DNA of 64,000 nucleotides, taken from Hofstenia miamia (lineage: Eukaryota; Xenacoelomorpha; Acoela). The notes below the pieces were generated by a model. The model saw nothing but the letters and a program-made list of their open reading frames with translations. It had not been told where the DNA came from and did no database searches. Shown here piece after piece: positions 14,698-29,256 of the stretch. The first letter of the stretch is position 1. Every line of letters begins with the position of its first letter. The stretch is from the NCBI GenBank assembly GCA_004352715.1, contig SCFE01000018.1, positions 1,057,924 to 1,121,923 of the forward strand, written 5' to 3'. The position numbers and the translations under genes are program-made.

Positions 14698-17600
14698 GTA
14701 AGTCAGTGTATTACATCTAAGCATCCGGTTATGGTAAACGTTTTGTAGTATTGCTAGTTTAGACCTATTAATTATACTTTTATATACCTTTTCATCTTGT
14801 AATGTATTAAGTGGATTTTACACAATGGGTTTTGTCCCGGAGCAAATGAACTAAATTAAATGCTCTATGGCGTGATACACAATGAACCATGGCCCGACAC
14901 ATGCTCCGAGAGTAATTATCTTTTGCCCGGGTAGATAAAAAATTTGTAAACAAAAGATATCATTTTACAGCATGGATGAGACAGAAAAAGCCACGTTTCT
15001 ACTAAGATATGAACATTACTTTTGTATTCACAATGCAATATTATAGTTAACAAGTCCGCAAACTACAGCGCCAATCAAACAAATGTAGTCGCGTTTTTTT
15101 TCTTGTCATAGACATGTCTAAAGCGATACTACAAACAGGGGCGCACGCATAATTTTCTGACGGGGGTGGGACATCTTAGTCATGACCAAAGCGGGACGAA
15201 GGCAAGCGAACATTTTTGAAAAAATTGAGAAAATAGATCCTAAAAATGCATTTCATGATCTTAGATTTTAAATTTTTCATTTCTTACCGAAAATTTTTTA
15301 TTTAACCGGTCAAAATCAAATTTAAAAACCTGACGGAGGACATTCCACCATTCCTCCCATTGCATGCGCCACTGAAACTGCATGTTGTATCAATTATATT
15401 TAAAGATTGGGAAAATTATTTAAAACTTTGTAATTGCATAAAATATTTCATATTTATGTTAGCAGAATCTTAGACTACTGAATATATGTTAAGCAGGGTA
15501 TTAAGCGATTGAGTGCACAATTATTTTTGGGTAACCATTTGAAAATAAGTAAATTTTCGAAATAATTGCGCGAAGATTGTTTGCTTCAATTTGTATCATA
15601 ATCAAGATGGAAATACATTTTGTGAAATATTAACGATTAACCCGAAAATAATAATAGTAATTTGAACTTGTGTGCAATAAATTTAAGTGTTAATTTTACA
15701 AAGCTTTGAGAAAAATGCATTTAATAGTTTAGGGATGACGATTTTTACGTATCTACACATATGATCAAATTGTTTACTCTATTTTTTCTACTGAGGTTTG
15801 GAAATATAATATCAGCCATTCTGAACGCAATAATGAATTTTCTGATAAATATAATGAATTTGTTTCATAATTTGAAAAAAATCTGACTTTCAAAAACACC
15901 CATATTGCAGATATTTTAGTGCGAATATTTTTCAAGGATTAGATTTTTTAATACCCTGTGACATTCTTAAAACAATAATTTCTATAACATTTTACTAGAA
16001 AATTAAAAAAAGCGAATTATATGTTGAAGAATTACTAAAGTTCTTTTCAAAAATAGTGTATAATTAAGATTCATCTTGTATTATTTAGTTTTCTAAAGTT
16101 TCTTTATTATTAATATTTATGAAACATACTTAAAACCGCTAATTTTCTGTAAAGTAAACTATTTTTAAACATTTGTCTCAATATTTGGCATCTCGGGTAT
16201 CTGATAGTTTGAAATACATTTCAACGTTAAATTCATCGTGAAACCAACTTATTTTTACAACTAAATAGTGAGGAATGAATTAAAATGCTTAGTTCAAATT
16301 GTTAAACGGAGGGCTTTGCGCTATTTTCCCCATTGGAATAGAGCATTGTTTTGTTTCATGGTTTTTTCCCCGAGCACGCAATTATCTTGTTCGGTAACAG
16401 ATTATACACGAAGAGCATTTATATCAAGTGTTTTGCTCTAGGGCAAAAGCCCATCGCTTTAAAATGGCAGTATCCATTTTTATATTCTTTAGCTTACATA
16501 AATTTATGAAGGCAGGATCAATTTTGTTAACATTAAATTTAGCCTATATAAATGATATTCTTTTTCATTGGTGTATTATATTTCTGTATTTTCTTCATGA
16601 TTGCTAATGCGAATTATTTGACTACCTATGTGTAGGGATTTGGCATTCAATATGAACTGTAGCTTACTGAATTTTATGAATAGGAAATGCTATTGTGTTT
16701 TTTTATTAGGAACTTTCTGATTGTGAGTGTATGTGTCTTGCAGAAGATGGTCTTTTCGTTGGTTTGAATTCAGGATTCGTTCTAATAAATCAAGAGTCTC
16801 TAAAGATTCTTGCAATGTGGAATGATCAAGAAGTGAAAATAGTGGACATTAAAGTTGCTCAAATTACATCTTCCTTTACTTTTATATTGACATTAGATGA
16901 ACTAGGTAATTTTTGAAGTTTTTTACTAAATAGAAAAATCTTCATAAAATTGTATGCATTTCGTATTATTTAATTTCTAGCAGTGTAATGGGGGATTTTC
17001 AGAAAATATCAAAATGTATTGAAATATCATATTTTTGTTTACTCATTAATGAAATTCTCAAAAAATACTGCCAGTTTTTTTCATTTTCTACTTCTGTTTA
17101 TATTAATAATTACCATTTTGACTTGCTATACGTCATTTTTGACCAAGAAACTCTGAATTTAGAATGTAAGAAAGGACGTAATAACAATCAAAACAAGGAA
17201 TGGGATTTGTAAAAAAGAAAATCACTCCAAATTTAATATTTTTATGCTTTTTAAGGTAATTATTAATATTTGAATGTCAGATTTAAGCGCAAATACCCAT
17301 CGTGTAACATTCGCTTTAAGAAAAAAATTGATACGATCTCACTGCAATTTAATTTTGTAAATGTTTTCTGATCGAATTTTTACAAGAGTTGTAGCTAATG
17401 TGCTTATAAAAATGATACTATAACTAGTCACAATCAAATTTTTGAAGTCCTGCTTGTCAGACCGGCTTTAAGAGCCTAATCCGATCCAGTGTTTTGTACA
17501 ATCTATGAATCCCAGAACCATGCACTATAGAATCTGACACTATAATATGACTTTATTTGACATCTGACTTCGGTTCGATCGAAAACTTTGTATATATAGA

Positions 17601-20261
17601 TATATAACCAATTATAAGAATGGATACTCTTCTGGCGAGTAGATTTTGGAAATTTGTTTCTTAGAAATGCGTAATTTTGGCAGATCTGCACTTGCATTTT
17701 AATTAAATATAGCATCATAATTCTGGAAACATTTAGGTATATGTAGACTGTTTATTTATACAATGGACAAATTTCACATTATTAAGACACTCAATGAGGT
17801 AAGAGTTCTAAAAAATGCATTTCCTTTACAGAATTTTTAGGAACCTAACAGTAAGATAATGATAAGCAATGCATGGGTTTCAGACGATGCGATGGCGTTT
17901 GCAGTACAGATCGAAGGTCAGTTGATTTCAATTGTGATCCTGAGTTGATTGTCTGATATTTCTGAACGTTTAATTAAGCATGTGCTGCCGGCTACACCTG
18001 CCTCAAACTAAACAGTTTTCAATTAAGCGATTGGCTCTGGTAATTTTAGTCTTTTTACCGTGCCGATTACCAACAATCCAAGCTTAGGAATAAGTGCTTT
18101 TTACTACTTCTGCCCATAAATGAGTACATAATGATACTCAGTTCTTTTGATAGAATGAACATTTGTTAAAAAAATTATACTGATATAAATTTTAAATATA
18201 TTACTTTTAAGGAAATACTGGCACATATATTGAAGTCTATAGATCATTGAAGGATACTTGGCTAAAGGAATTTGATACAGCTCTGCAACAATTTCAAAAA
18301 ATGGTAAGTTTGCAATATATAGTTTCATTGAATTTAACTACCCTGATTGCAAAGCACTTCAGTGCCTGTGCTTGCATTATGATAAACAATGTTTCAGTGT
18401 TGTGATGATTAAAACGTTTGACCTAGTAGCGTTATTGTTGTTTAACACAGTTCAGAGGTGAATTTAGAGGAGAGGGGGTTGATAGCGCGTACTTATGGTA
18501 CTTCCGTACTGCATGTGACCTAAATTTACTATAGTACACAAATTTGGTTCTGCTGTGAACATCGGCAGACAGACTTGTGATTGGCTATAATATGCCATTT
18601 GATTGATGTTCTCGAGGAAAATAACTTAGTGCACATTCAGTAACTGTAACACAGTCAGGCATTCAATGTGAAAACCGTGAAATCATTCATAATGATTTGA
18701 GAATCGATAGTGTAATGTATTTTTATCAAACGCGTTCTGCGCAAGGTGATTTTGCAATTTATGATGCCGTTGCCAACCAAGTTTTTTTGCAGCCCTCAAA
18801 TGATATAATGATCACGTAATCACTGTACCGTTGGAAAGTTTATTTATGCTTTCATGTATTTTAATATATTCATACTGATGATTTATTATTCTCAAAATTA
18901 AGTTATTTTAGCAACAAGCTGCTGCAAAACAGGAAATGACCTCTTCTGCTCAAGATGTGTCCTCAATGTCACAAATTACAGAAGAAACCAGTCAACTGCA
19001 ATCGCAGCAGAGTGAAGAGGTTCTTCCTTATTTTTAAGTGTAATGTAATGCAATTATTGTTCTAATATTTGTTTGTTCTTAACTTTAAACAGCCTTTTGT
19101 CCTTTTAAAGGGACAAATAGTTTTTCCACTTTAACAAAGATGTTCCTCTTACCCATTAGGAAATTTGGAAACACATCCATTGATTAGTATGCTTGAATGT
19201 GAAAATTTGTACTGAAATGTATTGCTGTGCCAACGATAGTTGAAAATTCAGATTTTTAAATTTTTTTAACTCTCTCAATACCTAATATTCATAAATATAA
19301 AGTTTAAATTGAATCCATGGGATCAACATCGAACTTTAACTGTTTCTATATATGTAGGTAGACCTCCCAAATTCCTAGGCTGTAAAATGCTAGGTTATGC
19401 ATGGACCAAAACTATATCTAATTTTTTCGTAAATACTTTTCAAATAGATCATCACAAGCTTTCGCTTTGTTGTAAAGCGTTTTATCCTTTTATTTTCGAC
19501 GTATAGTTAACCTATTCATAGGCCTAAGACGTTGCAATTCGGAAGAATTTTAAAGAACTTTTTCAATACAATTATTAAAACTCATAAATAATATTTAGCC
19601 TGCTAGTCAAAGTGCATCCTCAATGGTAATGAAGAGTGTAGTTTTTTCCAAACCAACTCCTTCAATGAGGATGCGTCCACCATCAGTTCAGTCACGTAAG
19701 TTTATTTTGCAATTTTTATAAAATTTTAGGCAATTTTTAAAGTGAACTGTGTGTTGTATCGCATGTGGTTAGAATGTAACAATATTTTCAGTCGCTTCAA
19801 ACTATTCGTTGTGTATGTCATTGTTGTACACTCAAATTTACAGTAAACCGTTTGAGTTAGCTTTAACAAACAAATCTAACTGTTGAATACTTTTCCTCCA
19901 ATTTTTTTTCCAATTTTAGACTTTGATAAAAGTATTTTCATAGTTGGCAAGGGTAATTTTGACTCAATCAGTAAACTCTGAATAGGTACCAAGATTTAAA
20001 AAACATACATTTGTTGTCTAAAATCGAAATTTCACAATTAATTTTTTGAAGAAATGCAATAGTCTTAATGCTTTATTTTCGTTTCATTTTGAAAAATAGT
20101 TGTTTTTGAGAATTTTATATTTTTTTGTATAAATTAATATATTTTGTATAAAGGTTATATTTATATATATATATTATATATATATATATANNNNNNNNNN
20201 NNNNNNNNNNNNNNNNNNNNNNNNNNNNNNNNNNNNNNNNNNNNNNNNNNNNNNNNATATA

Positions 20262-20301
<40 letters not shown>

Positions 20302-23300
20302 TAAGTTTCTAATATTTCTTGGGTCACAAATTAATATTAGGTCACATGCATGGATCATTGACAAATTCAAACGGTGCTGAAATAATGTACAAACCAGCAA
20401 ATCACAAAAGAAATATGGTTTCTGAGGTCTAAAGTGTTATCAGCCATTAGCTTTGCACTATACATTATTGATTAAAGATATTTCTTCATATAAATTGTGA
20501 TAGGTTTGTCTCAAAAGGACACAAGGCTTTTTAAGATTGAATTTATGCATAAGCGGTTTACAACCTGGTAATTTCTTGCGCTTTTCAATTTATCCTCAAT
20601 TTTGTTAATCTGTATACCTAAAAAACATGCTTCTTATTTTGATGTTTCGAATTAAATTAACTTCTATCTACGTATGCCTTTTGAATTTCACATTATTCCA
20701 AAATATGTTTATGTACCACACAGTATTTTTTGTTTGTCTAAATGTGATTCACTCAAATTATAAAATATGAATTATAATATAATTATAAGCATATATGTGC
20801 TTCTTCCAGTGAGTCTGATTGAGTGAAAAGTGTAGAAAAGTTTATATTGTTTGATTATTTTCAATCTTTTTTAGATTCAACAAACGTTTCCGTTGCTGAC
20901 TTGTTTCATCGTGTTGAGACATCGTCAGTGATTGGAAATGGAACTCTTCACCAGTTAACCAACTACCAACAGGAATGCAGAAAGTTGGTGTTCGAGCAAA
21001 ACCACGAGCAATATCTTCAGTATTTGGAGCCGCATGAATCGCTTGTTGGAAAGTATGGAAATTTGTTTCATATCCAATGCTCACTTAAATTCTCAATAGT
21101 TAAAGTCCATTTCTGGAATAAATTATATTAATAATTAAAAATATAATTAATTTGGCACATAAATTTTTTGTTTGGGTAATTATTTTTATATATGGCTATA
21201 AAGGTCCAAACAGTAGTTAGTAGTGAGACTTATGTCCTTGCTTTGAGTTAATTTTGAAAACTGTAATGTACAGTCAACCCTCGATTATCCGCTGTCATCT
21301 GGGATCACCATATTTTCGGTGGAAGGCGAGGTCACTGATTATTGAGATCTTGCCTTTTAAAATGGTAAAAAATTTGCATACCCAGAGGATAATTGAAGAT
21401 TTACTGTGTGTTTGTTAAACTTTAGCATTTGTTCAATATTGGTTATTGGCTTATCGTAGCCCGTACATGTACAGATGATGCAAGACATGTTGCTCGCAAT
21501 TAATTTAAAATATTTTTAAAATTTTTGGATTTCCATAAAGTACACGAAAATATACGAATTAACCTGAAAATATTAATGCATGAATTTGTTACACACGTCA
21601 GCTCAAGTTAATCCATAACCAAAAAATGTGTTCATTTCGAGGAAACTGCAGATTATATATTTCCAATAAGAGATTTTTTTATTGTACTTAAATCCACTGA
21701 ATTTTTTTTAACGTGAATTCCTTTGCTATTAGTAATCTAAAATAACAGCTTTTTTTCAATACACTGATACTATTCAAATTATAAGACCGTTTTTTTCTTA
21801 AAAAGATATTTAGAATTCCATCTATTCATTTCCTTACACCTGGGAAGCTATGCCCTTATGGATTTGAACCGCCAAAAGATGCCCGTTTGTAAAGTTTTCC
21901 TCAGTTCATTATATTTGTATAATTTTAGCAAAATATACCTCAATATTGCTTTGGTGGTCTGATGATAATTTTTTCTCACTCTATTCATTAGCAAAGCCAG
22001 CGACTAAAGGTAAAAGTAACAATGAAATTGCACTTTATTTAATTATCAACCACTAAACTTCGTCAAATTTACATTAGAGGAAATCCAATGTGACTGCCAA
22101 CAAGGGCTGTTCCATTAATTGATTGTTAATTGATAATTGACCCAGATTTTATTAATTGATAATTGATTGATTCAACTGCCAAATTGTATTGCTTGCAGTA
22201 CTGACACTTCCAACTTGTATAGTTTGTTTTGTTTAAGCCAATTCGTAATTCAGCAATACAGCGCGGAAAATTCACTCAGTCTAAATACTAAACCTAAACC
22301 AAAACCGTTTTTTGATTTCAAAATTTTTTTCAAAAAATATTTTTAGCTATCCCTATCGTTCGACATAAATGATTGATAATTCGTAATCGATTGACTCACG
22401 TAATTTAATTATCGAATAGCCCTACTGCCAACCACGTCTGTCTTGACATATGTTTATTGCTATGATACTTTTATTAATAAGAAATTTATAATTGTTAATA
22501 TTTATCAATTTTAGACGAATTCGTCAATAGTTAGTATATTTTGTTTATTAAATCTATTGTTCTTTGATTTTTATAAATTATTCATGTTAACAAACATCAT
22601 TATTTCGAATAATCATTAAGTTAATGCTTAATTATTTAGTAAGTCTGCAATGCTCTGAATGTTTTTGAATTTTTGCAATATTTTTTCAGGGATACCAATA
22701 AACAACTGTTTTTTTGCAGTGATTTTTTAAATACTTTTTTTTAAATTTATATAAGGAAGTTTGGAAAATAATTTCTGGATTTCGTCCATTCGTACTCTTA
22801 CAACTGATTTTCTACCGAAAAATAGCAAAACTTGCGTTTTGTTTACTTGTATGAATCGAAAAATAAATGTTGATAACTTTATCAAATTCAATGTTTGCTA
22901 TTATATGTTTTTAGCAAAATTTTCGTACCTTGAACTGGGTATGTATAAAAGCAAAAAAAAACATTATTTTAAACGTTTAAAACGTTTTTTTTTAAATACA
23001 CTTCTTTGCCAACCCTGGTGTTAGATTATCAATACATTGATAAGCAAACAAAAATTCTCGTGTGTCTGAATCCACTCACATTAAAATCATTTTAAATTTA
23101 TTTGAAGGAATAAAATATGATTTTGATGACGATTTAGATTTGGAATTCAAGGCTGATCGCATAATCAGCTTCCCGTTGCCAATTACCTCGGTAGTCGTAA
23201 GTGATGATAATTCTCTTATCGCAGTTGGTCAGAGTCTGGGACAGATAGTAGTCTATGACAAGTATCTTGGTATGATCTTTAAATTATGGTGTAAATATTA

Positions 23301-26300
23301 GAAATCTAAATCCAAATATTTAATGACACTTATCAAGAGTTTCTCAAAATGCAGTTCCAAATCAGACAGTGAAATAAGATTTTTACCTCATTACAAATCC
23401 AAAGGATTAAGCTATGATGTCTGAATGGTTAATCGAGTTTAATAAAATATTGTATTTACTTTTGATAAAAAATTATCTTTCTAAGGATCTCATAATTTTA
23501 TTCTGCATTTTTATTCGCTTTTTCACTAAGTGTGCACTAAAGCAGGGAGTGCTGAGTAACTTCAACAAAATACTTCGTTTAAATAAAAAGATTGTTAAAA
23601 GTGAAAAGTGAAATCTTTTGGAAATTTATGGGTTTGCTGGCACTGGCGATCATAGGTTAATTTCTTTGGAAACTGATTTTTCTTTGCCATATTTATCTCA
23701 TCCTCGTTCTATTGTCAAATTATATCCTATTCATTGCCCATCAGTCATTTGGTTGTTGTATGACTATCCCATGCGTCTGCTATGATGTGCCTCTTGACTT
23801 TGAAACTTGTTTCGAAGAAACAATTAAAATATTCATTTGAAACATTTCAATCTTGGTAAGTAGTTATTTTCACTTTTTTGTTAGCGTTGTTTGGCATTTT
23901 CCATTCAAATTTCAGTAAATTTGAAATTGGTCAGTCTGCTACGCCAATTTTTTTTCAGTAATGTTATTTTTTCGGTTGCCGAAATAATATAGAAGTGCGT
24001 TTCCGATGAAATGAAAATTTCTAAACAAAGTTGGAGAGGATAACATGTGTGAGTTGCCCGAAATTACCGGAAACAGAAATTTACACATGAAATTTCCGAT
24101 AATAGCAACTTACACATAAAATTGCGAAAAATCATTTTATGTACATATGGGAATCCCACACTGTTTCCCTCGAAAGTTAGCGCAAAACTACCTTCTTATT
24201 GCTCCATACAAAAATAACTTAACCATTTCCTTGAAAAATATTTTGACCTATGACGAGTGTCAGTGCTCTTACAACGAATTATGCTTGCCAAAGACAAGAT
24301 CAAAAGTAAAAGAAGCTAAAGGAAACTATTAAAGGATTTGATTATTTTTACTTGGATTTGATGAAATATATCACATATCACGCAATAAATTTCACACAAT
24401 TCTACTGGGAAAACTTTGTGGATCTATGAGGCATCAAACGTATTTGCTTTCATTCACACAGTTACAAGTATGTCCCACAGCTACTATTGTCAATACTTTC
24501 GAAATAAACTGAATTTAGAGTTGTCAGTGCATGTGATAACTTTAGATTATTTAAGCAGGCGTCTCACTATTAGTCAAAATGGATAGTGTATTATATTGCT
24601 GCGCCATAGGCGAGTAAAGGGGGTTGATTTAGGAGCTAAGCCCTCTCATTCAAAGTAAATATTTGATAAAGCCACTCAAGGAAAGAACAACCCCAATAAA
24701 TAATGAAGGCCATTTTAAATTTAGCCCCTCTAAATCTTAAAACCTGTATTCGTCTCTGTCCTGTGTATGTCTCACGATTGAGAAAAATTATTACTAACAA
24801 CCATTTGCATAGCCGTCAAGGTAATTTTGTTCAGAGAAAATCAAATAATGTTTGATATTTTAATTGACGTAAAATTAGAGAAATTCCGTGGTTTGTCCAC
24901 GCAATTAGCGATTATTTACGCTAAAACAAAAGGGAATTCTAAGCAAAATCAATTAGATTTCATAAAAAGGGGATAGTGTAACTTAAAAGGTACTGTACAC
25001 AATTACAGGCAGTTCCCTGTCATAGAAGTGGACAGCAGAATGGCACCGAATCCAGAAAAAGCATGCGTGAGAAGTGTTATTACTACACTAACGAAGCTTT
25101 GAGTAAAACATCGATTTCATTAAATCAAGGCATTGTGATGTGGTGAATCAAATTTAATGATATCTTGCAAGCTATTATTGTTAATACTAATTAAATACAT
25201 GTTTGTTCAACAAGTGTGACTTATTTTTTGGTCCACGCTTATTGAATATGGACAGGCAGAAAACTTCGAGAATGTTAACTTTGCGATATATAAAGATTTC
25301 TAGTGAAATTCATGTGATTAGAACTTTTAGCAATGACATTATTAGGCATAGTCACTAATCTTTTACGGGCGAGTAGTTCTTTAACTGCAATTACATCAAT
25401 GTCTTTCCTGCCTCCCTGCCTTTTTGAATCGGACGAGTCGGGTGTTATCGAGAACGGACTACTAGTATGTTCTAAAGACGGTTCATGTTCATTGGTACGA
25501 TTCAGAACAGCTTATTCGGAAGATCCTCTGGAATTTCAATTGCAGTAAGTTTTCCAAGCATGGTAATATGAATTTTGAGAAAAATGGAGGTTTTGTGAAA
25601 AAAGTGATTGTCTCTTTGTAGGATTATCATTTCGTTTCCTTGTTAACATGATACTTATAGAAAAAATTTTGGTGTTCGATATAATTTATTTAAAACATTG
25701 GTTCGGCTGTAACAAGTAATCCCAAGACTCGAACTTCTTCATCATATCAAGTATAATGAAAGTCCATTTTAGTTTTATTTTCAGCGATTTTTAATAAAAT
25801 AGGAGATAATGTAATAAGGAATGTAATATTATAAGGTGCTAAAGTTACTAGCACAACGGAATGCCCAAAGCGCACACCAAATTCCACAGCCAAGTAGTTC
25901 CTGAGATCTTAGAAAACCCACACAAACACACTGCTGTGCTTTATTATATGAAGCGATGACCAAATCCGCATTTCACTTATTCTAATGTATGTAGACAACC
26001 TTAACATTCGACTTAGTTGAAATGTGTAATTTTAATTTATTGCTTTGAAAATTTAATATACATCTATGATCTCATATAGACACTGGTTTTGCCCACAACC
26101 CATCCTGAACAAGAATATATTGCTACATGCATACGTGAGATCCATAGAAAATAATGATTTGTATATGATTGAGCATGGAATGAATTTCTTAAAAATTATT
26201 ACCCACTTTCTGGTGACCTGCTATACGTTTAACAGTTAGACTAACTAAATGATGTTCTGTTAAAAACATCCAGGGTAGTTAACAGATAGATTTTCTTTGC

Positions 26301-29218
26301 TATACTATCAAATTTCTTGTTCATATATACACATACGATACAACAAATAATTAGTACTCAACTTATGTTAATCATATTATTATCCCTTTTTCTGATATTT
26401 ACACCAGCATCTTGACGAAAAGTTAAAGTTGACTTAAAGTATTTGACATAATTAAATAATTTTCATAAGTTAAAAAACGTTGTTAATTTGACGATGCATC
26501 ATCACACTCATCACATTGATGTTTGCATGCGACTGAGGTTTCCAAAACAACGGAAACACTTTTTTATTTTTTTCAAATATTTGTTTTTTTATAAAACGTG
26601 AGCATTCGCACGATTTTTATGTTAAATGCTTTTAAGTTCACGTTTACATTTTTCAATTTTATTTTGAAGTAATTTATAATTTCTTTCGATGCACGGTAAA
26701 TTCAAATAGATGTTTTCTGGGAACGATTTTTCTAATTAAACAAAGATTTTATCAATTTTATCCTTTAAAATTTATGCGGATAACCATTTTTCTGATTGGT
26801 AATTATTTTATTTAGTGCTGTATTTAAATTTATATAATTCAATTATGGTATATAGGCTTGGTCCATACTATAAGACTCTTATTGTAGACCTCAAGATAAA
26901 ATAAACACCATAAAAATGTGAATTAACCAAGCCTATGTAACAATATCTAATAATAAAAACTTAATAAAAACAGGTGAAATAGTTACCATTCTTACAAAAA
27001 TTGCTATGCCCATATACTTTTAAGGATTACATACCTTAAACTTCTTATTGTAGTCCTGAACACAAAATTCCTAGAACTTGAAACCTCATCTGCGTTAGAT
27101 GTTTCAAATGTTGCAAATTTCGGTATACATTTATATATATATATATAGTGGCGTCGCGTCTTTAAGGGCCCATGGGGCCCATTAAAGAATCTTAAAAATA
27201 TATCTCAAGCTCTAAATATTTGAAGAAAATACAAATTTCCACATTTTGATGTGATTGAATATTCCGCTTAATATACTGTATAATTAAAGTTACATATTAA
27301 TTAAAAAACTGCTACGGACGTCTCAAGCATAATATTTATCTAGAAACGACGAAGCGACATTTAATATTGTTATTTTGAATTGCTACGTATTCGCTTAATA
27401 GCCAATCAACAAATAATATTGTTTTTCGTGGCGCCTTTAGCGATGGGCCCTTTGCGAAATATTATTGGCTAACAAATAATCCTACATTCAAAACTGCGCG
27501 TTTTGTTTATGCTACACTCAGGGGCGGATCATGGACTTTTATATTTAGATGTCTATGGTCGGATACAGAATTTTTGTTAGAGTGGGCCCAATATAGAATA
27601 AAATGCTAAGTGTATAATCGGGTACTAGGGCTAGAGAGGGCACAAAGTATTCAATTTTAAAATATGTCACTATACCCGGACTTCAACACCATTTACTGAT
27701 CCAAAACTCGCAGTATAACATTTGTGCAATTTTTCAAGTCTCAGCACAATTTTTTCAAATTTTAAATTACTCATGTGCTTTTATTATATTTAGTGCATTA
27801 TGTACTACAAAATATACCGATTTTTTAGATTTTTAATCTAATGGAATATGAATGTGTGCTTAGTCTTAAATTCAATCAATATTGTTCGATATGTTTATAA
27901 AATTCAAGAAAATCAATCAATTCAAAAATGTAAAATTTTTCTAGATTCAATAAATTCTAAAATTTAAAAAATGTGCAGAGCCTTGCTATGTTACACAAAT
28001 TTTTTTTCAAATTTTGGAGTAGGTGCATGGTAATATATCCGTGCACAGTGTTGAAAGTGAATACAAAAAATGTGACCATCCCTATAGAGTATGGTCAAAT
28101 GGAGTGAATAGAATTGGTAGACAAGGAGACAATTTTATTTAATTATTACTTATACTATGCTTAATATTTTACATTATTGCGTATAAATTTATCACTATCG
28201 GTTTATGTGCTCATCTAATTTCATTAGTATTTTTTAAAAGTAAAATTATTAAGAATTTGAAGCTAAAATTAAAATATCCCACAGAAAAGAAAGGAATATT
28301 GATTAAAAGAGTCAATAAATTTCCAAAAGTAAATATTAATATATACATGTCTATAAGATATATTTTCAAGAATATTAAAAAATATTAAATATAAGAAATA
28401 TATATATGAGTTCGTGAATTAAAAAACGAAATATATATTTTTGTTTGTTAAATAGTAACACCACTGAGAGAACAGTTAACCAGATTGATACAACGTAATG
28501 AGTTTGAAGAAGATATTGAAGAGAATCAAATCAATTCTTGTGATGAAAATGAAGTAATAAAATATATAGTAATATCACGTGTGTACCTATTCTCCCCATT
28601 CAAAAGTGTGGATAGGAATACTTTTAAAATTTAAAAAGAAATTACTGAAAACTAAATATTCTTATTTTTATTGAAATGTAATCTCAGGAACTATAGGACA
28701 CATTGTAGTGTAAATGTTGGATGAAATTCATTTTACAAATACCAGATCTTTAAAACAGCCTTGAAAGCTGTTCCCATTCAACCCATTTGATTGTATTAGG
28801 GAAGTTTCGTTTGTAATTTTTGTTGCAAAATTTTAATGAATTTCTGTGAACAACCCCAGAATTACAGCTAAATTTTCACTGTGATTTTTGCTTGTAAATG
28901 CTTAAAAATCGAATTATGGATATTACTATTAATTGAGACGATTTGTGATGTTAACAATACTTGAACCCACCATAACTGAATGTCAATGATTGAAATTTAT
29001 AGGACAAAGCATGGCCCACTGAAGTAGGCATGTAGAAAATGAAAATTTACATTTTTTATAACCATAACCATTGAGATATTGATTTCACATTGCAAAATCA
29101 ACATAGGTGTACACAAAATAATGTTAAATTAACATAAAATTGGCGTTGTATTTAAGAATATTTTATGTAAATTTTGTATCAGGTGGCTCCTGGTTGAAAA
29201 CTTTCCACGCTACGCCAC

Positions 29219-29256
<38 letters not shown>

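Noticed and set aside
16988-17212. Open frame of 74 codons between WDR93 exons 2 and 3
   Set aside because: It is not in phase with either neighbour, and exon 3 at 17737 matches the family directly.
22761-23024. Open frame of 87 codons in WDR93 intron 10
   Set aside because: It opens without an ATG, has no domain or splice logic, and the flanking exons join in frame without it.
28457-28580. An acidic open segment after TTAAATAG that looks like an extra WDR93 exon
   Set aside because: In the phase set by exon 12 it hits a stop after about 15 codons, and exons 12 and 13 already join in frame. It may be a transposon remnant.
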